64,000 nt of DNA from JAEKNW01 sp963678375. GTDB lineage: Bacteria; Cloacimonadota; Cloacimonadia; Cloacimonadales; JAFGVF01. Location of the stretch: positions 1,240,001 through 1,304,000 of the forward strand of contig OY782831.1 of assembly GCA_963678375.2 (NCBI GenBank). Reading direction: 5' to 3'. A model generated the notes under the pieces. The model did no database searches. It was not told the origin of the DNA and saw nothing but the letters and a program-made list of their open reading frames with translations. Below, piece by piece: positions 53,088 to 62,051 of the stretch. How positions within the stretch are numbered: the stretch's first letter is position 1; each line of letters starts with the position of its first letter. The translations under genes and the position numbers were made by a program.

Positions 53088-54093
53088 AATGTTCTGGTGA
53101 AACTATTTCTAATAATTTCTTTTTAATCTCTTCTTTAAGCTCGAGGTTATCATTTAAGAAATCTTTTGTTTTCTCACTACCTTGTCCAAGGCGTATATCA
53201 CCATAAGAGAACCATGAACCTGCCTTTTTGACAATATCATTATTTACTGCAAGGTCTAGAAGAATATCTTCTGTTGAGATACCCTTACCAAAGATTATTG
53301 GGAACTCAACTTTTTTGAAAGGAGGGGCAAATTTATTTTTAACAATTTTTACTCTTGTTTTAGCTCCTGATACTTCGCCTTCTCCACCAGTTGTTTTTAT
53401 AGAACCAACAGATCTAACTTCAAGTCTTAGTGATGAATAGAATTTAAGAGCCACACCACCTGTAGTAGTTTCAGGATTTACATAAGGAGGCACTCCAATC
53501 TTCATTCTTGTTTGATTAATAAATATCACTGCTGTATTAGATTTCGAAACTATAGATGTTAGTTTTCTAAGAGCTTGTGACATTAATCTTGCTTGTAGGC
53601 CAACATGAGCATCACCCATAGAACCTTCAATTTCTTGTCTTGGAACAAGAGCCGCTACAGAATCAACGACTATTAAATCGATAGCATTTGATCTACAAAG
53701 ATGTTCAACAATCTCTAGAGCTTGTTCTCCACCATCAGGTTGTGATAGAAGAAGTCTGTCTGTATTAACACCAAGTTTTTTTGCATAAACAGGGTCAAGT
53801 GCATGCTCAGCATCGATGAAGGCAACTTCACCGTCCAATTTTTGAGCTTCAGCTACTATATGTAAGGAAATAGTAGTTTTACCAGAAGCTTCAGCACCAT
53901 AAATCTCAGTAATTCTTCCCCGTGGGATACCTCCAATACCTAAAGCAACATCTAGGTTTAATGCTCCAGTTGGTATTACATCCACAGCAAGTTTTGGTTT
54001 ATCTCCAAGGCGCATAATTGCACCAACTCCATATTTTTTTTCAAGTTGTTGTAAGGCTGTTTTTAAAGCAGTATCTTTTGACTTATCGACCAT
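53044..54093 (-). CDS. recA: Recombinase RecA
   Basis: 349 residues. Walker A is GAEASGKTT near 67, LIVVDSVAALVPRQEIEG has Walker B, loop L1 is GDAHVGLQARLMSQALRKL, and FINQTRMKIGVPPYVNPETTTGG includes L2. The acidic C-terminal tail (EDEGEDSATESED) is normal. It catalyses strand exchange and SOS co-protease activity. No LexA box is recognised upstream; the gene follows thpR by 12 bases. Confidence 0.98.
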   Translation of the reverse strand: MVDKSKDTALKTALQQLEKKYGVGAIMRLGDKPKLAVDVIPTGALNLDVALGIGGIPRGRITEIYGAEASGKTTISLHIVAEAQKLDGEVAFIDAEHALDPVYAKKLGVNTDRLLLSQPDGGEQALEIVEHLCRSNAIDLIVVDSVAALVPRQEIEGSMGDAHVGLQARLMSQALRKLTSIVSKSNTAVIFINQTRMKIGVPPYVNPETTTGGVALKFYSSLRLEVRSVGSIKTTGGEGEVSGAKTRVKIVKNKFAPPFKKVEFPIIFGKGISTEDILLDLAVNNDIVKKAGSWFSYGDIRLGQGSEKTKDFLNDNLELKEEIKKKLLEIVSPEHFEDEGEDSATESED

Positions 54094-54105
54094 TTTAAAT
54101 CCTTC

Positions 54106-54657
54106 TTATGTTAAATTATAGTTTTTTAAGATTCTATACTGAGGACCTTTTTTACTAAGGTTACTCTCGATTAGTGATATTTTATCAAAATGTATTTCAT
54201 TTTTATCAATTTCATGGAGAAAAATATATTCAATTTGGGGTTTTATTAAGTCAGACTTGATTCTACCCAAGGTTATATGGGGAAGAAATTTAAAATTATC
54301 AAGATTAATACCTATTTTTCTTAGATTTGTTCTAAGCAAAGTTGAAGTTTTTTCAAGTTCTTTATCAGAATTACTCAGGCTAAGCCAAATTTGTCTTGGT
54401 AGCTTAAGAGGAAATACTTCAATGTTTTCAATCTGAAAAGTCTGCTTCTTAAGATTTTCTATAGAAGCTAGAAAAATCTCTTCTAAATCAGCCATTTGGT
54501 GGGGTTTAATATTTCCAACAAACTGGAAAGTAATGTGGAGATTTTCTTTATCGACCCAATTTACACCAAATGGAATATAAGATTTTAGGTCTAATATCGT
54601 TTCAAAGAGAGATTCTTTAAGGTCTTGGGGGAGTTGAAATGAGTAGAAAAGTCTCAT
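54106..54657 (-). CDS. thpR: RNA 2',3'-cyclic phosphodiesterase (2H / LigT family)
   Basis: 183 residues with both HxT motifs of the 2H superfamily: HITF at 41 and HITL at 127. The N-terminal RLFYSFQLP block is typical of ThpR. It opens 2',3'-cyclic phosphates to 2'-phosphates. Placement between an adenosine-specific kinase gene and recA looks operonic (3- and 12-base gaps). Confidence 0.9.
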   Translation of the reverse strand: MRLFYSFQLPQDLKESLFETILDLKSYIPFGVNWVDKENLHITFQFVGNIKPHQMADLEEIFLASIENLKKQTFQIENIEVFPLKLPRQIWLSLSNSDKELEKTSTLLRTNLRKIGINLDNFKFLPHITLGRIKSDLIKPQIEYIFLHEIDKNEIHFDKISLIESNLSKKGPQYRILKNYNLT

Positions 54658-54659
54658 GC

Positions 54660-55142
54660 CTATCTTTTGTATCCAATATCTTGTAAGAATTTTTTTCTCT
54701 GAGTAATATCTGTATCTAACTCTATACCTTTTGGAGAGAAACCATCAATAACACCAAGAATACCTCTTCCTTGCTCAGTTTGGGCAATAACAACCTCAAC
54801 AGGATTTGCTGTGGCACAGAAAATATTTACTACTTCACGACAGTTTTTTACTGCTGGTAAAACATTGATTGGAAAAGCGTTGTCTAAGACAATCATAAAG
54901 GTATGTCCAGCACCAATACTTTTGATATTGCGGACAGCTTCATCTATTAGATGGACATCATTCCCATCTTTACGGATTAAACAAGGACCTGAAGCTTCTG
55001 CAAAAGCCAAACCAAATTTCACATTTGGGACTGAGTTAATAACAGCTTCGTAAAGGTCTTCAACAGTTTTTATAAAATGTGACTGCCCTAGAATTATATT
55101 TCTTCCTTCTTTAACTTTCACCTTTTGGATTAATAATTCCAT
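54660..55142 (-). CDS. Adenosine-specific kinase (DUF355/PF04008 family)
   Basis: 160 residues, full family length. It has GQSHFIKTVEDLYEAVINSVP, FGLAFAEASGPCLIRKDGND, and CATANPVEVVIAQTEQGRGILGVIDG, the strongly conserved blocks of this mostly archaeal and anaerobe-associated family. The name comes from structural and biochemical work on an archaeal member; activity in bacteria is not well established. First gene of the recA operon. Confidence 0.88.
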   Translation of the reverse strand: MELLIQKVKVKEGRNIILGQSHFIKTVEDLYEAVINSVPNVKFGLAFAEASGPCLIRKDGNDVHLIDEAVRNIKSIGAGHTFMIVLDNAFPINVLPAVKNCREVVNIFCATANPVEVVIAQTEQGRGILGVIDGFSPKGIELDTDITQRKKFLQDIGYKR

Positions 55143-55320
55143 AAATACACCTCATAATAAAATTAATTAATACTTAACTAGAATATTTATGTTTACTAAA
55201 TTATGTCAATAAAAATCTTTATAATCTTCTATAAATTAGTTAAGTATGTTGATATAAGTAGATTAAAGAAGATATAATAATTGGTATTTTTTTAATGAGA
55301 AAGCCTGAAGTGCAAGAAGA

Positions 55321-55364
55321 AAATAAACCATTTTTCGATAATTATAACAAAAAATGGTTTATTT
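55321..55364 (-). terminator. Terminator of the LruC lipoprotein gene (minus strand)
   Basis: AAATAAACCATTTTT (55321-55335) and its complement (55350-55364) form a 15-bp stem with a 14-base loop, and on the minus strand the stem leads into a T-rich tract. The remaining 55143-55388 spacer holds only the upstream region of the recA operon. Confidence 0.8.
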
Positions 55365-55388
55365 ATTTTATATAAATTAAGTAATACT

Positions 55389-56981
55389 TTATTTAGAAGA
55401 TGGCTCCTGATATATTTTTTCTAAGTCAGGATTTGTGTACCAATCAACAAAGGCTTCTCCACCGCTATTAACCCATCTGCCAAAATCTGGATATGCTTCA
55501 ACAATATCAACAGTTTCAAGAGGATGCAAGATAGGGAAGGCAATATTAATTGCCCAAGGAGCACCTTCAGCTGTTTTGTAATAGTAGCTAGAGGCTATAT
55601 CTGTTGCATCATCATTATTTGGATTATTGAAATAGGATTGATCAGCGTTTGCAGTAGGTGGTAATCCTGGGAGATGGACTTCCATAGCTAAATCATGATT
55701 AATAGTTATGAAAGGATTATAAGGTGCGAAATATATATTTTCTGATGCATTATATTCATTAGCAATTTCTAAAGTGAAAGAAATTGGTATATAAGGAGTA
55801 TGTGCACCAGTTGCTATAGTGTTCATGTAATCACCATTTAGCTGAATAAGATCATTAGTGTTATTAAAAACTTGAATAATTGCTAAACCGCTATTATTAG
55901 TTTTTTGAGTAAGTAATGGATAGTTCGCCTGAGTAAGTGTAACATCTTGAGCTTGAATAGGTAGTTCAAAGTAGAAACCATTTTGGAGTGAAGCTCCTAT
56001 AGCTGTGAGAAGTAAGTCAAACTCAATTTCAACTAAATCATTTGTTGCACTGACAACCTCTTTGATATTATAACGAATTACCATATCATTAAAATCATAA
56101 TCACCTTTGTCAGGCCATAGGTCTTCAAATGCTAAAGTACCATAATTATTTTCGCTTGGATAGTAGTTGTCATAAGCTTTATTTGGATCTGATGGGTAAT
56201 CATCATCATCATCCAATACTCCATCGTTATCTTGGTCGACTCCAGGGAATAGAGGAGCATCTGGACAAGCATCTTGGGTTAATCTATTAGAAGATTGCAA
56301 AGACCAAGTAATACAGTCATTACCTATTGAAGTAAAATTAACAGTAAATACATTATAATGTCTTCCTGGCTGGAAGACAGTAGGTTGACCTTGGTCATAG
56401 TTTGAGCTGTTTAGGCCAGAACCAGTGAATTTATTTTTTGCACCAATTTCTTGCACATAAACTTCGTCAAATTGATTGTTGTATCCCCAGTGAGATGTTA
56501 TTGAACCATCATTTTCCATAACAATACCTTCAAGAATAGGTATTACATAAAGTTTAACAGCCTTATTATCTGATTTGCCTTCATCAACTTCTTCAATATT
56601 GTAGAGGAAAACTTCAGGGTCAGCTATAAGATCATTGATTGAATGATTGGAGAAAACCATATTTCTGAAGTGGAAATCTAGAGAAGTAACTGTTTTAGGT
56701 AGAGTTACTTTTCTTTCAATAGGATTGATATCATCTGTAAGGAAACGAGAATAATCTACACCATCATTTCCAACAATTTTTACAGTTCCTTTGTTTGGAG
56801 CATAGATTGTTAAGCTAATTTCTCTTGATGTCTCAAAATTGAAGTCTTGAGGAATACTTAAGTCTGAAAAGTCATTAAATTGGTCTTGATTAGAACCAGT
56901 ACTAGTATTTTTATTATCGCAAGATACAGCAAACAAGACTATCAGAATAGCTAAAATCCCAACATAGATTTTTTTGTTCAT
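55389..56981 (-). CDS. LruC-domain lipoprotein
   Basis: 530 residues from ATG 56981, chosen because GGAGATAAT precedes it; the longer frame from 57029 has no ribosome site. The lipobox FAVSC puts the acylated Cys near 21. DQDNDGVLDDDDDYPSDP near 268 is a thrombospondin-3-like calcium-binding loop. YGTLAFEDLWPDKGDYDFND is the LruC domain signature (once DUF4842), with a beta-rich C-terminus. LruC proteins occur in Leptospira and Bacteroidetes; the function is unknown, probably surface or periplasmic. Single-gene unit. Confidence 0.88.
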   Translation of the reverse strand: MNKKIYVGILAILIVLFAVSCDNKNTSTGSNQDQFNDFSDLSIPQDFNFETSREISLTIYAPNKGTVKIVGNDGVDYSRFLTDDINPIERKVTLPKTVTSLDFHFRNMVFSNHSINDLIADPEVFLYNIEEVDEGKSDNKAVKLYVIPILEGIVMENDGSITSHWGYNNQFDEVYVQEIGAKNKFTGSGLNSSNYDQGQPTVFQPGRHYNVFTVNFTSIGNDCITWSLQSSNRLTQDACPDAPLFPGVDQDNDGVLDDDDDYPSDPNKAYDNYYPSENNYGTLAFEDLWPDKGDYDFNDMVIRYNIKEVVSATNDLVEIEFDLLLTAIGASLQNGFYFELPIQAQDVTLTQANYPLLTQKTNNSGLAIIQVFNNTNDLIQLNGDYMNTIATGAHTPYIPISFTLEIANEYNASENIYFAPYNPFITINHDLAMEVHLPGLPPTANADQSYFNNPNNDDATDIASSYYYKTAEGAPWAINIAFPILHPLETVDIVEAYPDFGRWVNSGGEAFVDWYTNPDLEKIYQEPSSK

Positions 56982-57077
56982 ATTATCTCCTATTTTTTTA
57001 TAAATTAATAAATAATAATGATTTAACAAATTAAATTTGTAGAGTAAAATAGCTATAATTAAAAAATAATCAAATAG

Positions 57078-57479
57078 TTAACCTTTTTCCACAAATTTGA
57101 GCATTATTTCTAGTAAATCCTTTGATATTCTAGTTGGTTTACCATTTTGAGTAAAAACACCAGTTACAAATGCTCTAGTGCAAAGCTCATCATTTTCATT
57201 ATATATTTCCTGAAGCCAAATTCCTTTAATTCTTGTAATCTTTTCTGTTTTAGTTTTTACTTTAGCAATCTGTTCAAGTTTGAGCGGTTTAATATAGGAA
57301 ATATCAATGTTTGAAACAAAAATTGCTACATTCCATTCTAAAAGTTTTACTACTGGAATTCCCATCTCTATAAGAGCTTCAGCTCTTCCAGCTTCAAGTA
57401 ACTGTAAGTAATTGCTATTGTTTAGATGGCCATAAACATCACATTCATAGCCATATATTTTCCTTTTGAACTCAAACAT
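57078..57479 (-). CDS. Acyl-CoA thioesterase, YbgC/4HBT family
   Basis: 133 residues of hot-dog fold. YECDVYGHLNNSNYLQLLEAGR has D14, H18 and N20 of the 4HBT active-site block. The substrate is an acyl-CoA of unknown chain length. AGGAGG lies just upstream of the ATG (complement of 57482-57487). It is divergent from the methyltransferase gene at 57612. Confidence 0.88.
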   Translation of the reverse strand: MFEFKRKIYGYECDVYGHLNNSNYLQLLEAGRAEALIEMGIPVVKLLEWNVAIFVSNIDISYIKPLKLEQIAKVKTKTEKITRIKGIWLQEIYNENDELCTRAFVTGVFTQNGKPTRISKDLLEIMLKFVEKG

Positions 57480-57611
57480 TTATCCTCCTTTGAGTAGTTT
57501 ATCACGTGAATTTCTATTATAGTACATTGAAAATAATAGGCAATTCTTGACAATAAAATTCTTTTTATAATTTATAGATTTGCTAATAATTATTAAGAGT
57601 TATGGTGATAA

Positions 57612-58403
57612 ATGAAAAAAATATATAGTTATTCTGAGAAAAAATTTACTGGATTCTCCCAGCAAAAACAGCTAGCGATAATTCAAGAAATGCTAGCAAG
57701 TCTTGAAAAGTCTTTTACTGTGACAGATTATGCTGAAGTTTTGAGAAAGTCTTTAAAGGAATGTTTTGCTTATTTGCAGAACAGCGATTTCCCTTTTATA
57801 AGGAGTATAGGTGATTATGATTTATCTAAATTTCCTGATCTGATAAAGCTTCGAGATAAAATTATTAAAGAAGAAGGCAAGAATTTACGGGATTCAGATA
57901 TTGTAGTTAGACGTTATGATTCTCTAAAAAAAGCATCTTTAAAGTTCCCTTTACTGGTAATCTTGGATAATCTTAGGTCTGCCTTTAATGTTGGGTCAAT
58001 TATTAGGAGCTGTGAGTGTTTAGGTGTCCAAGAAGTTATTCTATGTGGGCAAACACCTAATTTGACTAATCGTAAGGTTAAAGAAACTGCCATGGGTACG
58101 AGTGATTTTATAAAAATATCACACTATTCAACAAGTAAAGAGGCTATTTTTCACTATCAAAAACTAGGTTATGAGATTATAGCCTTAGAACTAACCAATA
58201 GATCAATATCTTTGGAGGATTATAATCCTAACCAAAAAGTTGCCTTACTTGTTGGGAATGAATCTTTAGGAATAGAAGAAGAAACCCTAAGACTCTGTGA
58301 CAAAATTATTGAAATATCAATGCTGGGAGTAAAAAACTCTTTAAATGTGAGCAATGCTACTGCAATTGCTATATATAATATAACAAACAAATGGAGGAAA
58401 TAA
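57612..58403 (+). CDS. TrmH/SpoU-family RNA 2'-O-methyltransferase
   Basis: 263 residues. A helical N-terminal extension of about 110 residues is followed by the SPOUT domain: motif 1 NLRSAFNVGSIIRSCECLG, motif 2 VALLVGNESLGI, motif 3 ISMLGVKNSLNVSNATAIAIY (deep-knot residues). It probably methylates tRNA or rRNA; which site is unknown. A TTGACA at 57547-57552 and TATAAT at 57566-57571 lie upstream but at abnormal 13-base spacing. Confidence 0.9.
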   Translation: MKKIYSYSEKKFTGFSQQKQLAIIQEMLASLEKSFTVTDYAEVLRKSLKECFAYLQNSDFPFIRSIGDYDLSKFPDLIKLRDKIIKEEGKNLRDSDIVVRRYDSLKKASLKFPLLVILDNLRSAFNVGSIIRSCECLGVQEVILCGQTPNLTNRKVKETAMGTSDFIKISHYSTSKEAIFHYQKLGYEIIALELTNRSISLEDYNPNQKVALLVGNESLGIEEETLRLCDKIIEISMLGVKNSLNVSNATAIAIYNITNKWRK

Positions 58404-58973
58404 ATGATTAGCAGACAAGAAGCAGAGAAGATTTTATCTGAATATTTGCAAAAGGAGAGCTTGCAACAGCATTGTTTAGCAACAGCTTTGGTAATGGAGA
58501 AGATTGCTGAAAAGTTAAATGCCAACAAAGAAGACTATTATATAGCAGGATATTTACATGACATAGATTTAGATATTGTTGGTGATGATATGACCATACA
58601 TGCACTTAGAGGAGCAGAAATACTTAAAGATTATGATATTCCAGACAATATTATAAATGCTATACTTGCTCATAACAAGCATAAAAACTTAGAAACTGAT
58701 ATAGAAAAAGCCTTGTGGATTGCTGATCCTGTTAATGGCCTTGTTATTGCTAGTGCTTTGATGAGACCTGATAAGTCTATTACTACTATGAAACTAAAGT
58801 CGTTAAAAAAGAAGTACAAATCTAAGAATTTTGCAGCTGGAGTTTCTCGAGACCAAATTAATGATTGTCAGCTACTAAACTTCTCATTGGATGACTTCCT
58901 CCAACTGGCAATTGATGCTCTAGCTCCTTACGAAGAGAAACTAGGTTTAGGAGTTAATGAATCCTGTGACTAA
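58404..58973 (+). CDS. HD-domain phosphohydrolase
   Basis: 189 residues. H23, the HD pair H52-D53 in YLHDID, and AHNKHK form the metal site of HDIG-type proteins; HALRGAEILKDYDIP is the usual follow-on block. Substrate not known. It starts directly after the methyltransferase stop and overlaps the next gene by 17 bases. Confidence 0.85.
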   Translation: MISRQEAEKILSEYLQKESLQQHCLATALVMEKIAEKLNANKEDYYIAGYLHDIDLDIVGDDMTIHALRGAEILKDYDIPDNIINAILAHNKHKNLETDIEKALWIADPVNGLVIASALMRPDKSITTMKLKSLKKKYKSKNFAAGVSRDQINDCQLLNFSLDDFLQLAIDALAPYEEKLGLGVNESCD

Positions 58974-59295
58974 TCCTTATTTAAGTATAGTATTATTGTT
59001 TTTTTTTCTCCTATTAAATCTACTTGATGCTCATTCTACTTGGTTAGTCATCAAACCTTATCATTTTTCTAGAGAGAAGAATATTATAGCTCGATATTTT
59101 TTTAAGAAGTTTGGTTTGATTAGAGGGATTATCCTCTTTAAAACAATCCTCTTATTAGTATTTTTAGCAATCATAGTTTTTTATGTTTTACCTGAATACT
59201 TAACTTTGAACATTTCTATTTTAATTGGTAATGTTATATTTATTTTCGTAGTTTTAAACAATTATCGAATTTATAGAAAAATTAATAAACCTTGA
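58957..59295 (+). CDS. Small membrane protein, DUF5658-like
   Basis: 112 residues with three membrane segments (about 9-28, 55-77, 84-104). LLNLLDAHSTWLVI, then EKNIIARYFFKKFG, follow the DUF5658 pattern (N-x-x-D-x-x-x-T, then E-x-N and G). Function unknown. It overlaps the HD gene, so it is co-expressed with it. Confidence 0.7.
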   Translation: MNPVTNPYLSIVLLFFFLLLNLLDAHSTWLVIKPYHFSREKNIIARYFFKKFGLIRGIILFKTILLLVFLAIIVFYVLPEYLTLNISILIGNVIFIFVVLNNYRIYRKINKP

Positions 59296-59320
59296 CACTA
59301 AATCATGCTAAAGGTAAAAT
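59292..59320 (+). promoter_or_regulatory. Promoter of the phosphate module
   Basis: TTGACA (59292-59297) and TAAAAT (59315-59320) with ideal 17-base spacing, 31 bases before the ppx start. Confidence 0.8.
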
Positions 59321-59351
59321 TGAGTTTAGCTTTTGATAGGAAAATAATAAA

Positions 59352-60257
59352 ATGAAGGCAGTAATAGAGATAGGAACAAATTCATTAAAAGTATTGATTT
59401 ATAGAAGTAAAGATACTTTTCAAGTGGTTTATGATAAGACTTCTATAACTAGGTTAGGAGAAGGTTTTCATAAAAGTGGTAAGATAAGTCAGGAAGCCTT
59501 AAAGAGAAATATTGAAGAGATAAATAAGGCTAAAGAAATATGCCAACACTACAACTGCCAGCAGATTTCTGTGTTTGGAACTATGATTTTCAGATCTGCA
59601 AGTAATACAGAAGAAGTTATAGCAAGTATTTATAAAAATTGCAATTTACAAGTTAGAGTATTAACAGGTCAAGAAGAAGCTAAGTATTCCTTTTTAGCTG
59701 CATCATATTCTTTGCCAGTAAAAGATAAGAAAATCTTAGTTATTGATACAGGTGGTGGATCAACCGAGTTCATTACAGGTAAAAACAATGAAATAAGTTT
59801 AGCCAAATCTCTCAATATTGGAGCTGTAACTTTAACAGACCTATTTTCTCTCATAAACAAGGTAGCTCATAAGACCATTATTAAGAGTCAAGACTATCTA
59901 AGAGAGGAATTAGCAAGTGTAATAACTATGCCGAAACCAGATGTGATAGTTGGTATTGGTGGAACAGTAACTACTATTTCAGCGATTGTGCAAAAACTTG
60001 AAACATATTCAGCTCAAAGAGTACAGGGTTCACGTGTGGAGAAGTATCAAATTACTGATCTTATAACTGAATTAGCAAGTAAAAATATGCAAGAAAGACA
60101 AAGAATTATTGGCTTATCAGCCAAAAGAGCAGATATTATTTTAGGTGGAGTATTGATAATTAATTCTATTTTAGATAGATTTAATAGCTCTGAACTCTTA
60201 GTTTGTGATAATGGATTACGCTATGGATTAGCTTTAAAAGAATGGAGGAAAATATGA
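59352..60257 (+). CDS. Ppx/GppA-family exopolyphosphatase / (p)ppGpp phosphatase
   Basis: 301 residues of ASKHA fold. The first phosphate loop is EIGTNSLKVLIY (Glu in place of the usual Asp), GQEEAKYSFLAA carries the catalytic Glu, and VIDTGGGSTEFI is the second loop. It is the short single-domain form, about 300 residues as in many FCB and Gram-positive bacteria. It overlaps the DUF47 gene by 4 bases (ATGA), so polyphosphate turnover is tied to phosphate transport. Confidence 0.92.
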   Translation: MKAVIEIGTNSLKVLIYRSKDTFQVVYDKTSITRLGEGFHKSGKISQEALKRNIEEINKAKEICQHYNCQQISVFGTMIFRSASNTEEVIASIYKNCNLQVRVLTGQEEAKYSFLAASYSLPVKDKKILVIDTGGGSTEFITGKNNEISLAKSLNIGAVTLTDLFSLINKVAHKTIIKSQDYLREELASVITMPKPDVIVGIGGTVTTISAIVQKLETYSAQRVQGSRVEKYQITDLITELASKNMQERQRIIGLSAKRADIILGGVLIINSILDRFNSSELLVCDNGLRYGLALKEWRKI

Positions 60258-60907
60258 CTTCTTTTTTTTCATCTAAATCGAAAGATTTACAGAATTTAAT
60301 CAATAAATATATTGATGTTGTTGAAAGATGTGCTCTAGTTTTTGAAGAAGGGATAAGGTGTTATATAAATTGGAAAGAAGAGAGATTTGCAAATTATTAT
60401 AAGGATATGACTCAACTAGAAAATGAAGCTGATGAGTTAAGGCATGATATAAAGTTTAAACTTTATTCTTATATGCTTATCCCTGAATCAAGAGGAGATG
60501 TCTTGGGTATAATTGAAACTCTTGATGATGTCGTTGATGTTTGTAAGAAAGTGATGGAGCAACTATCAATCGAACAACCTGATATCCCTGAGAATTTAAG
60601 ACCTGGTTATCTTGAGCTTTCCGAATTATCATCTAAAACTATTCTGGAACTGGTTAAAGCAACTCGTGCTTTCTTTACCGAAATCAAACTAGTAGAAAAC
60701 TATATTAATAAAGTTCACTTTTACGAACATGAAGCTGATAAGCTTGAAGAATCTCTAAAGAGAAAAATATTTGAACATCGTGATATTGCCTACCTTTCTG
60801 TGAAAATGCATCTTCGTTACTTTGTAGAAAAAATAGTTTTACCATCTGATATGGCTGAATCTGTTGCAGAAAGACTATCAGTCTATGTTATAAAGAGGAG
60901 ACTCTAA
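60254..60907 (+). CDS. DUF47 (PhoU-like) phosphate transport regulator
   Basis: 217 residues from ATG 60254, five bases after GGAGG; the upstream ATG 60242 lies inside the ppx end and is rejected. All-helical, with PhoU-like repeats: MTQLENEADELRHDIKFKLY and KVHFYEHEADKLEESLKRKIF, the E-x-E/D-x-x-D metal-binding repeats. DUF47 proteins pair with PiT permeases to control phosphate uptake. Confidence 0.92.
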   Translation: MTSFFSSKSKDLQNLINKYIDVVERCALVFEEGIRCYINWKEERFANYYKDMTQLENEADELRHDIKFKLYSYMLIPESRGDVLGIIETLDDVVDVCKKVMEQLSIEQPDIPENLRPGYLELSELSSKTILELVKATRAFFTEIKLVENYINKVHFYEHEADKLEESLKRKIFEHRDIAYLSVKMHLRYFVEKIVLPSDMAESVAERLSVYVIKRRL

Positions 60908-60912
60908 TTTAA

Positions 60913-61959
60913 ATGATAACCTCATTAGTTTTCTTATCAAGTGGTATTTTCTTAGGGTGGTCTTTAGGGGCTAATCATGCAGGAATTTTCTGGGGAACAG
61001 CTGTTGGAACGAAGATGGTCAGATTCAAAACTGCTGCTATTCTATGTAGCATTTTTGTAATTCTGGGAGCTGTTATTGGTGGCTCAGGAGCCAGCGCAAC
61101 CTTAAATAAATTAGGAACTATTGAACATTTAGCCGCAGCTTTTACTGTTGCCTTAGCCGCAGCTTTAACTACCTATTTTATGAGTAGGGCGGGGATTCCT
61201 ATATCTACAAGCCAGGCTATTATTGGTTCTATAATTGGTTGGAATGTATATTCACATCTCTTAACCGATTATATTGTATTGCTAAAAATAGCTTCAACTT
61301 GGGTTATTTCACCAATACTCACAGGTTTAACTACCTTCATTCTCTTTAAAGTAGTGCAGTACTTCTTTAATCGAACGAAACTACACATGGTACAGATAGA
61401 TAATCTTACCCGTTATGGACTTCTTTTAGTTGGTATTTTTGGTTCATATGCCCTAGGTGCGAATAATATTGGTAATGTCATGGGTGTTTTTGTCTATTCT
61501 AATCCATTTAAAGCAATTAACCTCTTTAATCTTATAAGTCTAGATCCTACAAAAATTCTTTTTTTCGTTGGTGGTATGGCTATTGCTATTGGGGTTGCTA
61601 CCTATTCTAAAAAGGTTATTAGCACCATTGGAAACAACCTTTATAAATTTTCACCCATCACAGCTCTGATTGTAGTTTTATCTGTATCTATTACAATGTT
61701 TATCTTTGCATCTTCAACTATTCATGACTTCCTGGTGTCTAATGGTTTGCCAGCTATTCCATTAGTTCCTATTTCAGCTTCTCAGGCTATCATTGGGTCA
61801 GTGATTGGTTTAGGTATTGCTAGGAAGAATGTTGATGTGAATTTTGCTCAGCTTAGAAAGATACTCTTAGGCTGGATTATAACCCCAGTTTTTGCATTTT
61901 TAATATCCTATATCTCTCTATATTTTATTGAAAATGTCTTTTTACAAATAGTAAATTAA
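60913..61959 (+). CDS. PiT-family inorganic phosphate transporter
   Basis: 348 residues with about ten membrane helices in two inverted halves. The first half has LGANHAGIFWGTAVGTKMV and the second ALGANNIGNVMGVF, the GxN motifs of PiT; the first half has H where most relatives have D (GANDxAN). ISTSQAIIGSIIG and ISASQAIIGSVIG are the paired S-Q-A loops. It imports phosphate with H+ or Na+. Starts 5 bases after the DUF47 gene. Confidence 0.92.
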   Translation: MITSLVFLSSGIFLGWSLGANHAGIFWGTAVGTKMVRFKTAAILCSIFVILGAVIGGSGASATLNKLGTIEHLAAAFTVALAAALTTYFMSRAGIPISTSQAIIGSIIGWNVYSHLLTDYIVLLKIASTWVISPILTGLTTFILFKVVQYFFNRTKLHMVQIDNLTRYGLLLVGIFGSYALGANNIGNVMGVFVYSNPFKAINLFNLISLDPTKILFFVGGMAIAIGVATYSKKVISTIGNNLYKFSPITALIVVLSVSITMFIFASSTIHDFLVSNGLPAIPLVPISASQAIIGSVIGLGIARKNVDVNFAQLRKILLGWIITPVFAFLISYISLYFIENVFLQIVN

Positions 61960-62051
61960 ACGCTCAAATAGCTATTTTCTATTCCTTCTTTATTACTATC
62001 TCAATGTATCATTAGGGGTTTATCTGGAAAGTAACAGTGAAGGGAGGGAAA

